Positions 54,448 to 64,000 of a DNA stretch of 64,000 nucleotides are shown here, one piece after another. This DNA comes from Euclidia mi (lineage: Eukaryota > Arthropoda > Insecta > Lepidoptera > Erebidae). The position numbers were made by a program, and so were the translations under genes. The stretch is from contig OX123200.2 in NCBI GenBank assembly GCA_944739405.2, forward strand, positions 4,480,761 to 4,544,760. The letters are read 5' to 3'. The notes under the pieces were generated by a model that was not told the origin of the DNA, did no database searches, and saw only the letters and a program-made list of their open reading frames with translations. The stretch's first letter is position 1; each line of letters opens with the position of its first letter.

Positions 54448-56039
54448 AATATCTAGTTGCAACTGATTGTTAAATTACAGTCCACAGTTAGTATACATTA
54501 GCCCCTGTCTGTCTGTCTTCAGTCAGACCAAGATTTGCTGTCAGTCTCAGTCCTAAATCTCGCTTCAAGTAACGAATGTGCTTTACTATTAAATTTTTAA
54601 CAGCAGAATCAAAGGTCCTGGCAATCAGCAATAGATAATTATGCTAATGACCTCCAACAATGGATGAAAATATGGGTGATAATTAACTTATCAATATTTA
54701 GGCTTGTATTCTTTTATAATTCAGCGGTTGATAATTATGAATTTTACTTCCAGTCTTCACACAAAAGCGGTATTTATAATACACAAGACATAATAAAATG
54801 CTGAAGCCATAATAAAAGACTATCAACGTCAAAACACGTCACTCTTTAAGATGAAATAGGCCATTATGGATATAATGAGCATTCTTTGTCAATTTTCAAA
54901 CTAGTATTTTGAATAAACTGCAGTAATGAATGAAAAATATGTAAATAAACTTTTGTGGGTGTAGTAGTACAGCTCTGGCTACCCCGTCGGGGATAGAGCC
55001 ATGAGTCTATAAATAAAAAATAAATAGAAATACTTTTGTGTGAAGCGGATGGATGCGGTCGGTTCAAGATCGGTCGATGTGGAGAGCCTTGGCTCGTCAA
55101 TAAAAATATCTTTATCTACAGAAACTTGCTTATTTATATACGAGATACCGTCTTTATTGAAGCCTTTATCAATTATTTCTCTTCAATAAGTTCGTAATAA
55201 CACGCAAACACTCGTGCCAACATAAAAATAAACTTCAGGGAAACTTATTTGCTAAGTAATATTGAGTATGGCACGTGTAATGGCCATACACGAGGCCTCC
55301 TAAGAAGTTACTACGAAGTACAACTACTTACTACGGATCCTACTCAATACATTCCCGACGGCACGCAAGTGTAGGGTTAAACCTTTGTAGCGATCAGCTA
55401 CATAGCACATGTCACAACGCCATCTACCTAATGACGACGGAACTACTGCGACACGACCGCACCTATCGAAGACGACCCGCCAAATTTGAAAATCCTGAAC
55501 CGCGCTATCAACTTTCGCGCGCTACGACGCATATGCACCGCTATTTTTTAATTAGTACAAAAACTTTAAGGACAGCTTAGCGAAAATATTATTATCATAT
55601 ATGTGACGTAAGAATTTCATAATATCAATAAAGAGCAAATTTATTATCATTTGTTTATTGTACAAAATCTCACTTAAATCATAGTCGTATTTTACAATCC
55701 ATTCACTAATTCATTGATAATATTCCATCCTGCTCATTCGCATTCTCTCTGTCGCACTTATGATGTAGGTAGCCATTAAATAAAATAAAATGAAGAAAAA
55801 TAATAAATGTAGGTAGTTATTTTTTAATTTTATTAATTCTACCCTCTCCTTCATACTTCATTCGGGCTTAGGACCGGTAAAATTTATCGTTTAACAAGTA
55901 ATTAAATACGGAGGTATGTAATTAGAAAGCAAACAAATATCAAAATAAAAGAAGGTGGTCTGGACTAAAAGAAAAGAGTAATTTTGGCGTATTTATGAAG
56001 TTATAATCATCTGCTATTTACAATTATTATTTTATCATC
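54448..56039. other. Mostly unassigned; RTE scrap at 55035-55105
   Basis: AGCGGATGGATGCGGTCGGT and CGGTCGATGTGGAGAGCCTTG (55042-55095) resemble the RTE C-terminal GWMRAAQDRSVWRTLG coding sequence. The rest has no recognised feature. Confidence 0.4.
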
Positions 56040-56135
56040 ATCATGTCAGCCTAGAGACGTCCACTGCTGGACATAGGCCTTCCTCAAGGTGTGTGGAGAA
56101 CACAGACCGATTTTGAGCCGCCCTCATCAAAATAT
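56040..56135 (-). repeat. RTE LINE 3'-end fragment
   Basis: ATCATGTCAGCCTAGAGACG, TCCACTGCTGGACATAGGCC and AACACAGACCGATTTTGAGC form the reverse complement of the last ~95 bp of the LINE at 18137-21395. Confidence 0.7.
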
Positions 56136-56644
56136 TATTTACTTAAGTACGTATTATTTACTAAACTTACAAGTATTTCCGTTGTCCTTCGAAATGTCCA
56201 CCACCGTTGTCAAAAGCATCCAATATGCACTGTTTTAATTGTTTGACACTGACCGGATTACTTTTGTACACTCATAATAAGATGTCCATGGGTACACAGC
56301 TGCACTCGCGATTTTTCCACTCAAAAAGTACGCACGAAGCATAGCTACATACTCCCGTGATATGAACTGATATGATAGGCCATTGCGTCGGGCAAACGTA
56401 GACAAACAATTAACTTTTGCAACGAAATTAGATACGCTCACTTTTGATAGCAATTTAGTACTGTTTGTCGCATCGTCGGGGCGTAGCGCTGGCGCAGAGG
56501 GGCGGGGGGGAGGGGAATTTATCAATGGTTCATTTTACTATGATACTCGTTGCAGTCTGATCTCTTTCAGTGCCACTACTTGCTGCGTTAAACTGATGGA
56601 CAAAGTAAAGATACGTTAAATTTTGAAGAAATGAACGGAAATCT
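56136..56644. other. No recognisable gene
   Basis: Contains a G-rich tract GAGGGGCGGGGGGGAGGGG (56496-56514) capable of forming a quadruplex. No credible coding frame. Confidence 0.4.
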
Positions 56645-56815
56645 GTATATATAAAATCCTTGCATTACTAACTGACTGACAGACAAGCTACTGCCAAAAC
56701 TATTAGGCGTAGGCAGCTGAAATTTGGCATGTGTGTTCCTTGGAGACCGTAGGGGTGCACTAAGACGAAATTCCCACGTAAAATAAAAAAAAATATGCGG
56801 GCGTCATCTAGTATC
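56645..56815 (+). repeat. Dispersed repeat (GTATATATAAAATCC type)
   Basis: TATATATAAAATCCTTGCAT...GCAGCTGAAATTTGGCATGT...AAATATGCGGGCGTCATCTAGT is a familiar lepidopteran dispersed-repeat layout. A related degraded piece is at 58400-58530 (TTTGGCATGTATGTTACTTG, CAAAATTCCCACGG). Confidence 0.4.
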
Positions 56816-59800
56816 CAATATGATGTTAGTTGTGGTGGACAAAGATACCAGCATGTTAAATATCAAAGTTAAGGATGGCTATACCTATTAGCTAGCTCAA
56901 CCAAATCAAAGGATGGAATCAATTAAATATTAAAGATATGGATGGCTGTGCCTAATAGCTAGTTTGACTAGATCAAAGATATGGGAGAAAAGCCCTACCA
57001 AGTGGCAAAACGTCGAACTTGGTCGAAGGTAGGCCGTCAATACTGTGGCAAAACGCTGTTTTTTTTTATAACAGATGTAAAATACTGTTTTTTTGTTTAT
57101 TATATGTATAGATGATAGGAGAATGATATCAACAGGCTAGAACGTGAAGAGAACCTGAGCCTTCGGCATTTTCTCTCCCTGAACATCGACTATCTTGTAA
57201 GTAGTCTTGGCGAAACGACTATGGTTAATTCCTTAGTTACCAATTAAGAATGATGTGTGATCCACTGACAGACTAAGTATCCTGTTCGTGAATATGTATT
57301 CATTTTTTTATTGCCATTTTTCAGTTTATAGTAGAATAATTGTGAGCTAATATATGAACGCATTATTTTAGGTACTCATTATGTCCATTGTCTTTCTACT
57401 AAGAACTGACTATTGACATTGGTCAGACGCAATACTCGCACCGAATGTTACTTTACAGAAAAGCAATAACATTGCATCTTGTACGACAGTGAATTGTGTT
57501 GAGACCATTGAAAAGGTATTGAAAAAGTAAGGCAGGTATTGAAAACAAAGATCGGCAGATGTGAATGGCGTCATATAATGTTTGGCGAATACGAACTCGA
57601 GACGTTTAAGATTTATTCATTATATTGAATAAATTATTCAAAAACACATGTGGTGTATAATGTTAATATAACTTCAGATGACCAAAGTTATACCTATATC
57701 TACGCTTCATATAATTAAACATTTCTGATGGAGTGAAAGCTTACGGTTCATTGAATTTGGATTAGAATATTGAAACTGAATTAAATCTTTAAAGAAGAAC
57801 TGAATTATCATTAAGTTTAAACTAATTATTTTCTAGAAATGCACTTAAGTTCTAATCCAAGTTATCATTCAAATTTATTTGCTGTGTATATACAAAACAT
57901 GCGGTTATAAGTGACTAAATTGTTCGCCAATATAACTTTACTTAAGAAAACCTTTAAGGTAAACCAATACCCAAACGATACGTCACTTCGAGTCCCTTAC
58001 TAGGTCTATCTATATTCTAATTAATTAAAAGACACAGGCGCGAGTCAAGCATGTAAACATCCATTAGAGCCTTAAAAATATATTAAAGACAATAATCCCA
58101 CTCATTATTCAAATAAAAACAAACACAACTAACCCATATAGCCGTGTGGATACCTCACGATTACCACAACAAGTAGACCTACGACATTATTCGTCGAGCC
58201 AGCCACATCACGACTCACAGGTTCACACGTGCAAGTGTTTCAATAAATAATTAATTTACAATACACCTGCTATGCTATAATCGCATCGCATGCTTGGCTA
58301 TTCAAAGTAAAGCTTAGAAAATATGATATAGAATAGGCTAGTGTTGTTGAATTCCCCGAGAGAGAATTAAAGGAAATTGTTGGTGAAAAATCACTAACCT
58401 GGATGCGTATTTTTTAAATTACCATAGAGGATGGCGCTAACATTTATAAACACCACGGACTTCTTTGGCATGTATGTTACTTGGGTACCCTAAGGGCGAT
58501 GATAGCCCAAAATTCCCACGGAATCGAGCGAATTGGTTAAATTAAAAAACCTCGGGAGCATGCTGCAGGTATTCTCCAATAGTTTTATAAACACACAAAG
58601 GGCACAGTGAAATTCGAGGAATTACTTTACTATCCATAAAATTCCGCATAACTTTGTGCCTTAGATTGAACCCACAACAAATAGCGATTCGCCCGACCCT
58701 ATAACTAAATCCGCGGTACACATATTGCACACTGATCCTTTTTATCACCAGCATAAAGCAGCTATAGAAAACTATATAGCAAGATTTATTGCATCAACGT
58801 GGACCTCAGACAATGTATCAAATAGTGTCTTTGAACTAGGGTAGGAAGTTAGCGTGCTACCGGATATAACAATTATGTCAACGAGTCTCACATGCTTGAT
58901 CAGGAAATCGAACTGATTAGTATGCCGACCGACCGCTCTCGTTATGCCGAGACCCCAAGTATGATTATGACACTATAATCTAATCAATTTCCTGCCTCGG
59001 ACAGAAATTTTATGTGACTGGTATCACTGGGTTACTGTAACTAAAAATATAAACGGATATTTATGTCGATGTCAAAAACTACACCAAGATAAGTGAATTA
59101 GAGGCTGTTATGAAGATTTTTGTCAGGCGTTATGGAGTCATGTTATCTCTTGTGGTTGCGGAGTACGGATGGTAATCATTGGAGAACCTTCCGACAAATT
59201 TGGTTCGACTAGGAAGTGGGCTCCAGACTCTGCACTCCGGGTTCCGGGCTTTCCTAATGTTGAATACATCCGGGATAACGCTAGAACTCTGATGAATAAA
59301 ACTGCATATGATTTACATTACGTTGTCATTTTGGTAAAGGCAGGTAGAAACTTCGTTCAAGTTGACAAATTTATGACAAAACCAGCTAAGTTATAAAATA
59401 CCTATTCATATAACCCTAAATTAATCTTGACTTCTAAAACTATACAAGCCAACATCACCAACTTCTCCTTCAGTATTTTACCTTCAGAATACTTCGTATT
59501 CACGGGCCGCGATTAGTTGATGAATTTTGAAGTATTCTCCAACTAAATTGGTGAGAGCTAGCTCGGAAGACGTATGTACGCCAATCGTGTTCGCAGCCGT
59601 ATGAAATTATTATACAGTGTGTGGTGTGTCGAAGAGAAACTTTGAAGCTATGAATACGACAATTTGGCTACAGTACCCGTCGTGAGAAGCTTGTGAACAC
59701 ACGTTCAGGGGATGATATATTATGTCACTTAGCAGAAGTCTATCATTTACGAAATGTATATTATAAATGTATGGGTTCGAGTAACTCACTTATTGGTGCT

Positions 59801-60097
59801 CGAGTTAGTGAGGTGAGGCACTCCATTCAATATTCACAAGCAATGTACGCAGTAATTTCCGGTTGACTTCGCCCCTTTGACCTGACCCCGCCGCGGAACC
59901 ATTGAGGTTTAGCATATTAATATGTTAACTAAAATAACTAAAATATACCTACTACAGTTTTAAACGGCCTACGTTCAAAAAACATTTTTGAATCAACGAA
60001 GCAGACTTTCAGAATTTGATAAAAAATATTATAATAACTAGCGCTTGTCTTTCCCGAAGGGTAAGCAGAGAGGAGCAGTTTAATGCGGAAGACTCAA
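56816..60097. other. No recognisable gene
   Basis: About 3.3 kb of AT-rich sequence with only a degraded repeat at 58400-58530. Short frames such as 59169-59396 show no family resemblance. Confidence 0.45.
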
Positions 60098-60172
60098 GAT
60101 CGCTCTGTATAGAGAGCCTTCGAGGAGGTCCATGTCTAGCAGTGGACTTCTCTAGGCTGACGTGATGATAAA
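60098..60172 (+). repeat. RTE LINE 3'-end fragment
   Basis: AAGATCGCTCTGTATAGAGA, GTCTAGCAGTGGACTTCTCT and AGGCTGACGTGATGATAAAG match the 3' end of the 18-kb LINE family. It directly precedes the LTR of the next element. Confidence 0.7.
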
Positions 60173-60176
60173 GCAG

Positions 60177-60423
60177 AGTGTTATATCCTTCAAATGTATG
60201 GGATAACGCTGACGTAATACACCGTCAGCGCATTAATTACTAGTTAAGTAGTTTGTTAATTGTTTGGCTTTCACAGTTCAAGTCAGTATCGTCTCAACCT
60301 CGGCTAAGGCCACTTGCTCTGTAGAAATAAAATCTATGTAATTTCAAAAGTTAAATAAAAGGCTTTCAGCCCGAATTATAAATAGTTTTTTTTTTAAGAT
60401 TCTAAAAGTTTCCCGTATAACAT
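60177..60423 (+). repeat. Candidate 5' LTR of a gypsy/17.6-type element
   Basis: The ends AGTGTTATA (60177) and TATAACAT (60416-60423) are nearly inverted. The start AGTG is like the LTRs of the gypsy/17.6/297 group. Inside are AATAAA signals (60327 and 60354). The next bases TGGTGGCAGCTC (60424-60435) are positioned as a primer binding site. The 3' LTR is outside the window, so the borders are provisional. Confidence 0.55.
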
Positions 60424-61035
60424 TGGTGGCAGCTCAAAGGGATTTTTAAATCCTGGTTCGCCTCTATCGCGCTAAACGAACAATTTTTGCAACAGTGAAT
60501 AATACAAACTTTCTAAACGCATATCGACGTCGCGCAAAACTCTTAGAAATTCGTCGCTGTACCCTCTGTTTCCCTCCGCTGTGTCGTGATCTATATCCGT
60601 GTGAAGAGTTCTACTGCCGTGCCGATATTGCTGGTCGCTGTTACTCACCTACTGCCGAGTCCTGTCGCCGTATCCTGTTGCTGACGTCACCGTATCCTTT
60701 AAATATACTCACCGTAGAAGCAAGGTATTCCACCAGCCATCATGAACGCTGCTCCTGTAATCGCCGTGTTCCTGTAAGTTTTTGATATTCATACTTACCT
60801 CATACTGAAGATAATTATGCAAGTGATTAGTGCCAGTGAATAATTCAATTACCTGTGATCGCGTACTTCGAAAACAATCGCCCTCAAAGTGCTTAATTAT
60901 ATTTCCCATAGACTAGTAACTAGAAATATTATTTAGTCGCGAGAGCTGTGCAACATTCCTTTCTTATCGCTCATTCGGTCCTCGAGCCTTATCTTTGTTT
61001 AGACTAACCGAGTTCTCGAAACTGAGGCACTTAAC
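60424..61035 (+). other. Leader region of the gypsy-type element
   Basis: The sequence between the primer-site-like bases and the gag start contains only short ORFs (for example 60495-60785) without resemblance to known proteins. It probably holds the RNA packaging signal. Confidence 0.4.
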
Positions 61036-61965
61036 ATGCCTAAAGACGAAACTACTACGGTCTCTAAGGAGATCGACTTACATGTTTTAATTAAGTTTAT
61101 TAATAAATTCGACGGCAATAGAGAAAAACTAAATGCCTATTTAAATAATTGTAGAAATGCTATTAACCTTGCGTCGCCGGCTCAACAATCCATATTATTG
61201 ACGTATATTATTAGCCAACTCGAAGGGCGAGCCAAAAGCGCATGTTCGATAAAAGAATTCGAGACATGGCAACAACTGGAGGACTTCCTAAAGTCACAAT
61301 TCGGTGAAAGAAAACATTATGCTGCACTGCTCTCCGATCTTCAAGATTGTCGCCAATCTAATAACGAAACAGTCAACCAGTTCGCTCTTCGTGTAGAATC
61401 ATGTCTCTCAAAGTTACTTACCGAAATCAATGTTTCAATACCAACCAAAAAGAAAGGGGAACTGGCTGGCCGTGTCGCTGCTATGCAAGACCTAGCGTTA
61501 TATACCTTTATCAGCGGATTAAACGCGCGCCTGTCTACTGTGGTCAGATGCCGTGATCCCGAAACGCTCAATGACGCAATAAATTTCGCTATTTCCGAAG
61601 AAAAGTTATTACAAGCTTCGTTTAAAAGAAATGCCACACCTTTTAACTATAACCGCGCACCCCAGCGACAACCACAGCAACATAAAAACTTTACACAAAG
61701 TGCAATGACCGCTGCGAATAAACCAAGTTATCAAGGACCTTCACCTAGCTCAGGTCCACCAGTATGTCGCTACTGTAAAGCCGTTGGTCACACTATTGAC
61801 GCTTGTCGAAAGCGTGAGTATAATAATCGGTATTTCGACAGCAAACACAACCAACAAGCCGACCGAAACAACCGCCCATCTACGAGCTACCAGAAGACCA
61901 ATCAACCTATACATAACGTCGACCTAATCGATGAACAAAACCCCGAAGACGATTTAAACGAATAG
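61036..61965 (+). CDS. gag: gag of a gypsy/17.6-type retroelement
   Basis: A 309-codon intact frame. The capsid-like part contains INKFDGNREKLNAYLNNC, LEGRAKSACSIKEFETWQQL and FLKSQFGERKHYAALL, as in gag proteins of the gypsy/17.6 group. The C-terminal third is Gln/Asn/Pro-rich with one CCHC-type knuckle CRYCKAVGHTIDAC (about residue 245). A single knuckle is usual for this insect group. The stop TAG (61963-61965) overlaps the start of the next frame, which is in -1 relative phase, as expected for frameshifted pol expression in this group. The element may be an endogenous virus-like gypsy member; whether it has an env gene cannot be seen because the window ends in RT. Confidence 0.85.
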   Translation: MPKDETTTVSKEIDLHVLIKFINKFDGNREKLNAYLNNCRNAINLASPAQQSILLTYIISQLEGRAKSACSIKEFETWQQLEDFLKSQFGERKHYAALLSDLQDCRQSNNETVNQFALRVESCLSKLLTEINVSIPTKKKGELAGRVAAMQDLALYTFISGLNARLSTVVRCRDPETLNDAINFAISEEKLLQASFKRNATPFNYNRAPQRQPQQHKNFTQSAMTAANKPSYQGPSPSSGPPVCRYCKAVGHTIDACRKREYNNRYFDSKHNQQADRNNRPSTSYQKTNQPIHNVDLIDEQNPEDDLNE

Positions 61966-62580
61966 TGGGCTCACGTCGGTGTCTCGTGAGACCCAATCCG
62001 CAGCTAGTACGCTTAGAATATGATAACGACACCCTTTCTAGTTCTATGGACCACACGGGTAACCAGCCCCAAATAAGCGTCTCCTATGCAACCGCTGTTT
62101 CTAAATCATCCACTAACGGACAGGGTAACCAGCCCCAAACTCATAGTGGCCCTTACACTGTTTCTAAATCATCCACTTACGGACAGGGTAACCAGCCCCA
62201 AACTCATAGTGGCCCTTACACTGTTTCTAAATCATCCACTAACGGACAGGGTAACCAGCCCCAAACTCATTGTGGCCCTTACACTGTTTCGCAATCAGTC
62301 ACTAACCAGCCCCAAACTCACAGTGACGTTACTATATCAAACCCTGACTCTCTCGTAACCACTAATGTCCCATTTGTAGAGACTTCTCCAGTGTCCAGCG
62401 CAGCATCTAAAAAACGTAATACAGAAATTAGTACATACAATATCACAACAAATCCAAAGAAAAAGTCCTTACCTTTTGTAGAAGTCCAAACCTCCGTATC
62501 GTCGAAACCCTTGAAACTTCTTATCGATAGCGGTGCGTCTATTAGCCTTATCAAAAAAATACCATCGAACAAATGCCTGA
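61965..62580 (+). CDS. pol: pol N-terminus with 21-residue tandem repeats and protease
   Basis: The frame in -1 phase to gag begins with a linker containing three and a half copies of a 21-residue repeat (QGNQPQTHSGPYTVSKSST type, period 63 bp at 62101, 62164 and 62227). An aspartic protease core LLIDSGASISLI (about 62518-62553) follows. Just after it the frame breaks in an A-run (62556-62562) and reads out of phase to a stop at 62613-62615. The protease and RT continue in another frame. The repeats are clean at the DNA level, so they expanded recently. Confidence 0.75.
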
Positions 62581-64000
62581 AATTGAGAATCGTTACGTTA
62601 CTTTCCATGGTCTAGGTAATACAAAAAATATAATGCGCACATTAGGTTATATATTAATAAACTTTGATGCGCTTAGTCATCATTTCCACATGGTTCCAAA
62701 TATAGATTTTCCATATGATGGAATAATAGGCAATGACTTCTTTTCAAAAAACAATTGTAAAATCGATTATGCAGAAAATGCATTCATTATTAACAAAGTA
62801 ACACTTACCTTACAATTCTCAGAACCAAATTATATTATCTTGCCCCGTACTGAAACTGTAATAGAATGCCTAGTGTCAAACCCTGAACTAAAAGAAGGTA
62901 TTGTCCTTGACCAAAATCAAATCGAGTCCCTTTTAATAGCCAATTGTATAGTTAAGGTTAAACCAAACTCAAGAATTAATATTTCTGTCGTTAATATCTC
63001 AGAATCTCCAATACAAATAAACTTTGATTTCAAAATTGATCTTCTACCATTAGATAAGAATTACTCGCATAACATTTTTCACGTACCTTACTCTGAATCA
63101 AAGCAAAACGACATCTTTAACCGCACCCAAAACGTGCTTGACCTATTACGAGTGTCTCATTTGAATACCGAAGAATCAGATGCCTTATATGAACTCTGTT
63201 CCTCCTATTCTGACATCTTTTATCTGCCTAATGATCGTTTGACGTGTACCGATGCCTTACAGCACAAAATACCAACCTCCTCTTCAACTCCTATTAGCAC
63301 TAAATCGTACAGATTTCCAGACGCCCACAAAAAGGAAGTGGAATCCCAAATTAATAAAATGCTTCATGAGGGTATCATTCGACCTTCAACATCCCCTTGG
63401 TCTTCCCCTATATGGGTGGTCCCAAAAAAGACAGATGCCTCAGGTCAACGCAAATGGCGTGTAGTTATTGATTATCGGAAATTGAACGATATCACCATAG
63501 GCGATTCCTACCCGATACCAAACATTACCGAAATCCTCGATCAACTAGGCAAATGTAGATACTTCAGCACATTAGATCTAGCCTCTGGATTTCATCAACT
63601 GAAAATGTCAGAAGAAGACACCCCTAAAACAGCATTTTCAATTCCACAAGGACACTTTGAATTCACGAGAATGCCTTTCGGGTTGAAGAACGCACCCGCA
63701 ACATTTCAAAGACTGATGAATTCTGTACTGTCCGGTCTTCAAGGTATACAATGTTTTGTTTATCTCGATGATATTGTTATTCATTCATTTGACCTTGACC
63801 TTCACATTAAAAACCTCGCTAACGTATTCGACAGACTACGTACTTTCAACTTAAAACTTCAACCAGACAAATGTGAGTTCCTACGCAAGGAAGTGTCTTA
63901 CCTTGGTCATACTATCACAGATAAGGGCGTAAAACCTAATCCAGAAAAAACTAAAGCTGTCGCTGACTTCCCTGTACCCAAATGTCCCAAGGACATTAAA
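62566..64000 (+). pseudogene. pol: pol continued: protease end and RT, running off the window
   Basis: An open frame without stops runs to the window end. It carries GIIGNDFFS (end of protease), then RT: INKMLHEGIIRPSTSPWSSP, WRVVIDYRKLNDITIGDSYP, LDLASGFHQLKM, MPFGLKNAPATFQRLM and FVYLDDIVI (YLDD), then VSYLGHTITDKGVKPNPEKT. RNase H, integrase and any env lie beyond 64000. It is separated from the upstream protease core by a one-base-type break in the homopolymer near 62556-62562, which could be a real lesion or an assembly error. Otherwise the coding sequence is intact, so the element is young. Confidence 0.85.

Noticed and set aside
54864..55100. 78-codon minus-strand ORF
   Set aside because: Overlaps an RTE-derived scrap in antisense and has no family resemblance.

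Overview
This window reads as a piece of a lepidopteran (moth or butterfly) nuclear genome. It is AT-rich and intron-rich. Host coding sequence is limited to a few short exons, and most of the rest is transposable elements of families common in Lepidoptera: RTE-like LINEs and the tail-sharing SINEs they mobilise, tRNA-derived SINEs with GATGAT tails, hAT-like and other MITEs, an R4/Dong fragment, a P-element/THAP relic, a Penelope-like fragment and two Ty3/gypsy elements. No bacterial, phage or CRISPR features were seen.

The recognisable host gene is on the minus strand between about 38.9 and 23.2 kb. It is a CDK14/PFTAIRE-type cyclin-dependent kinase, the Eip63E family of insects. Four exons are visible with proper splice sites: the HRDVKPQN/DFGLA block (38714-38850), the DVLLGS...MWGVGCIF block (28544-28683), the GTPTEESW block (about 28070-28170) and the C-terminal exon (23180-23247). 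The ~4.5 kb between the last two is an almost perfectly periodic 68-bp tandem array of about 66 units. In gene orientation each unit carries a splice-donor-like GACG|GTGAGT (or GTCAGT) and codons resembling the kinase C-terminus. A coding segment expected between these exons was not found. This is the most interesting feature of the window.

Layout by region. 0-2.3 kb: RTE-like LINE fragment and a SINE. 2.9-4.5 kb: dispersed repeats. 5.7-6.0 kb: a GC-rich TATA/CRE/CCAAT promoter-like block on the minus strand. 6.2-9.6 kb: R4/Dong relic, then an internally deleted P-element whose three-exon THAP domain can still be reconstructed. 10.1-14.2 kb: Harbinger-like scrap, SINE, a DNA-transposon remnant with a 28-bp-arm palindrome, and a 1.1-kb element with ~270-bp inverted ends. 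15.6-16.1 kb: higher-order satellite-like repeat. 18.1-21.4 kb: nearly full-length RTE-like LINE with one nonsense codon. 23.2-39 kb: the kinase gene with a Jockey/CR1-type LINE, a Penelope fragment and a nested SINE in its large intron. 39-42.6 kb: two related MITEs, one with three further insertions.

45.3-53.6 kb is a nest. The outer shell is a hAT-like element with a perfect 8-bp duplication. It contains a decayed RTE LINE (itself split by a 215-bp hAT-like MITE) and a young Ty3/gypsy element with 278-bp LTRs that look identical. 60.2-64.0 kb is the 5' part of a second, gypsy/17.6-type retroelement that runs off the window. Long stretches between these are unannotatable AT-rich sequence. 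Because no searches could be run, family names rest on protein motifs and on recalled family features.
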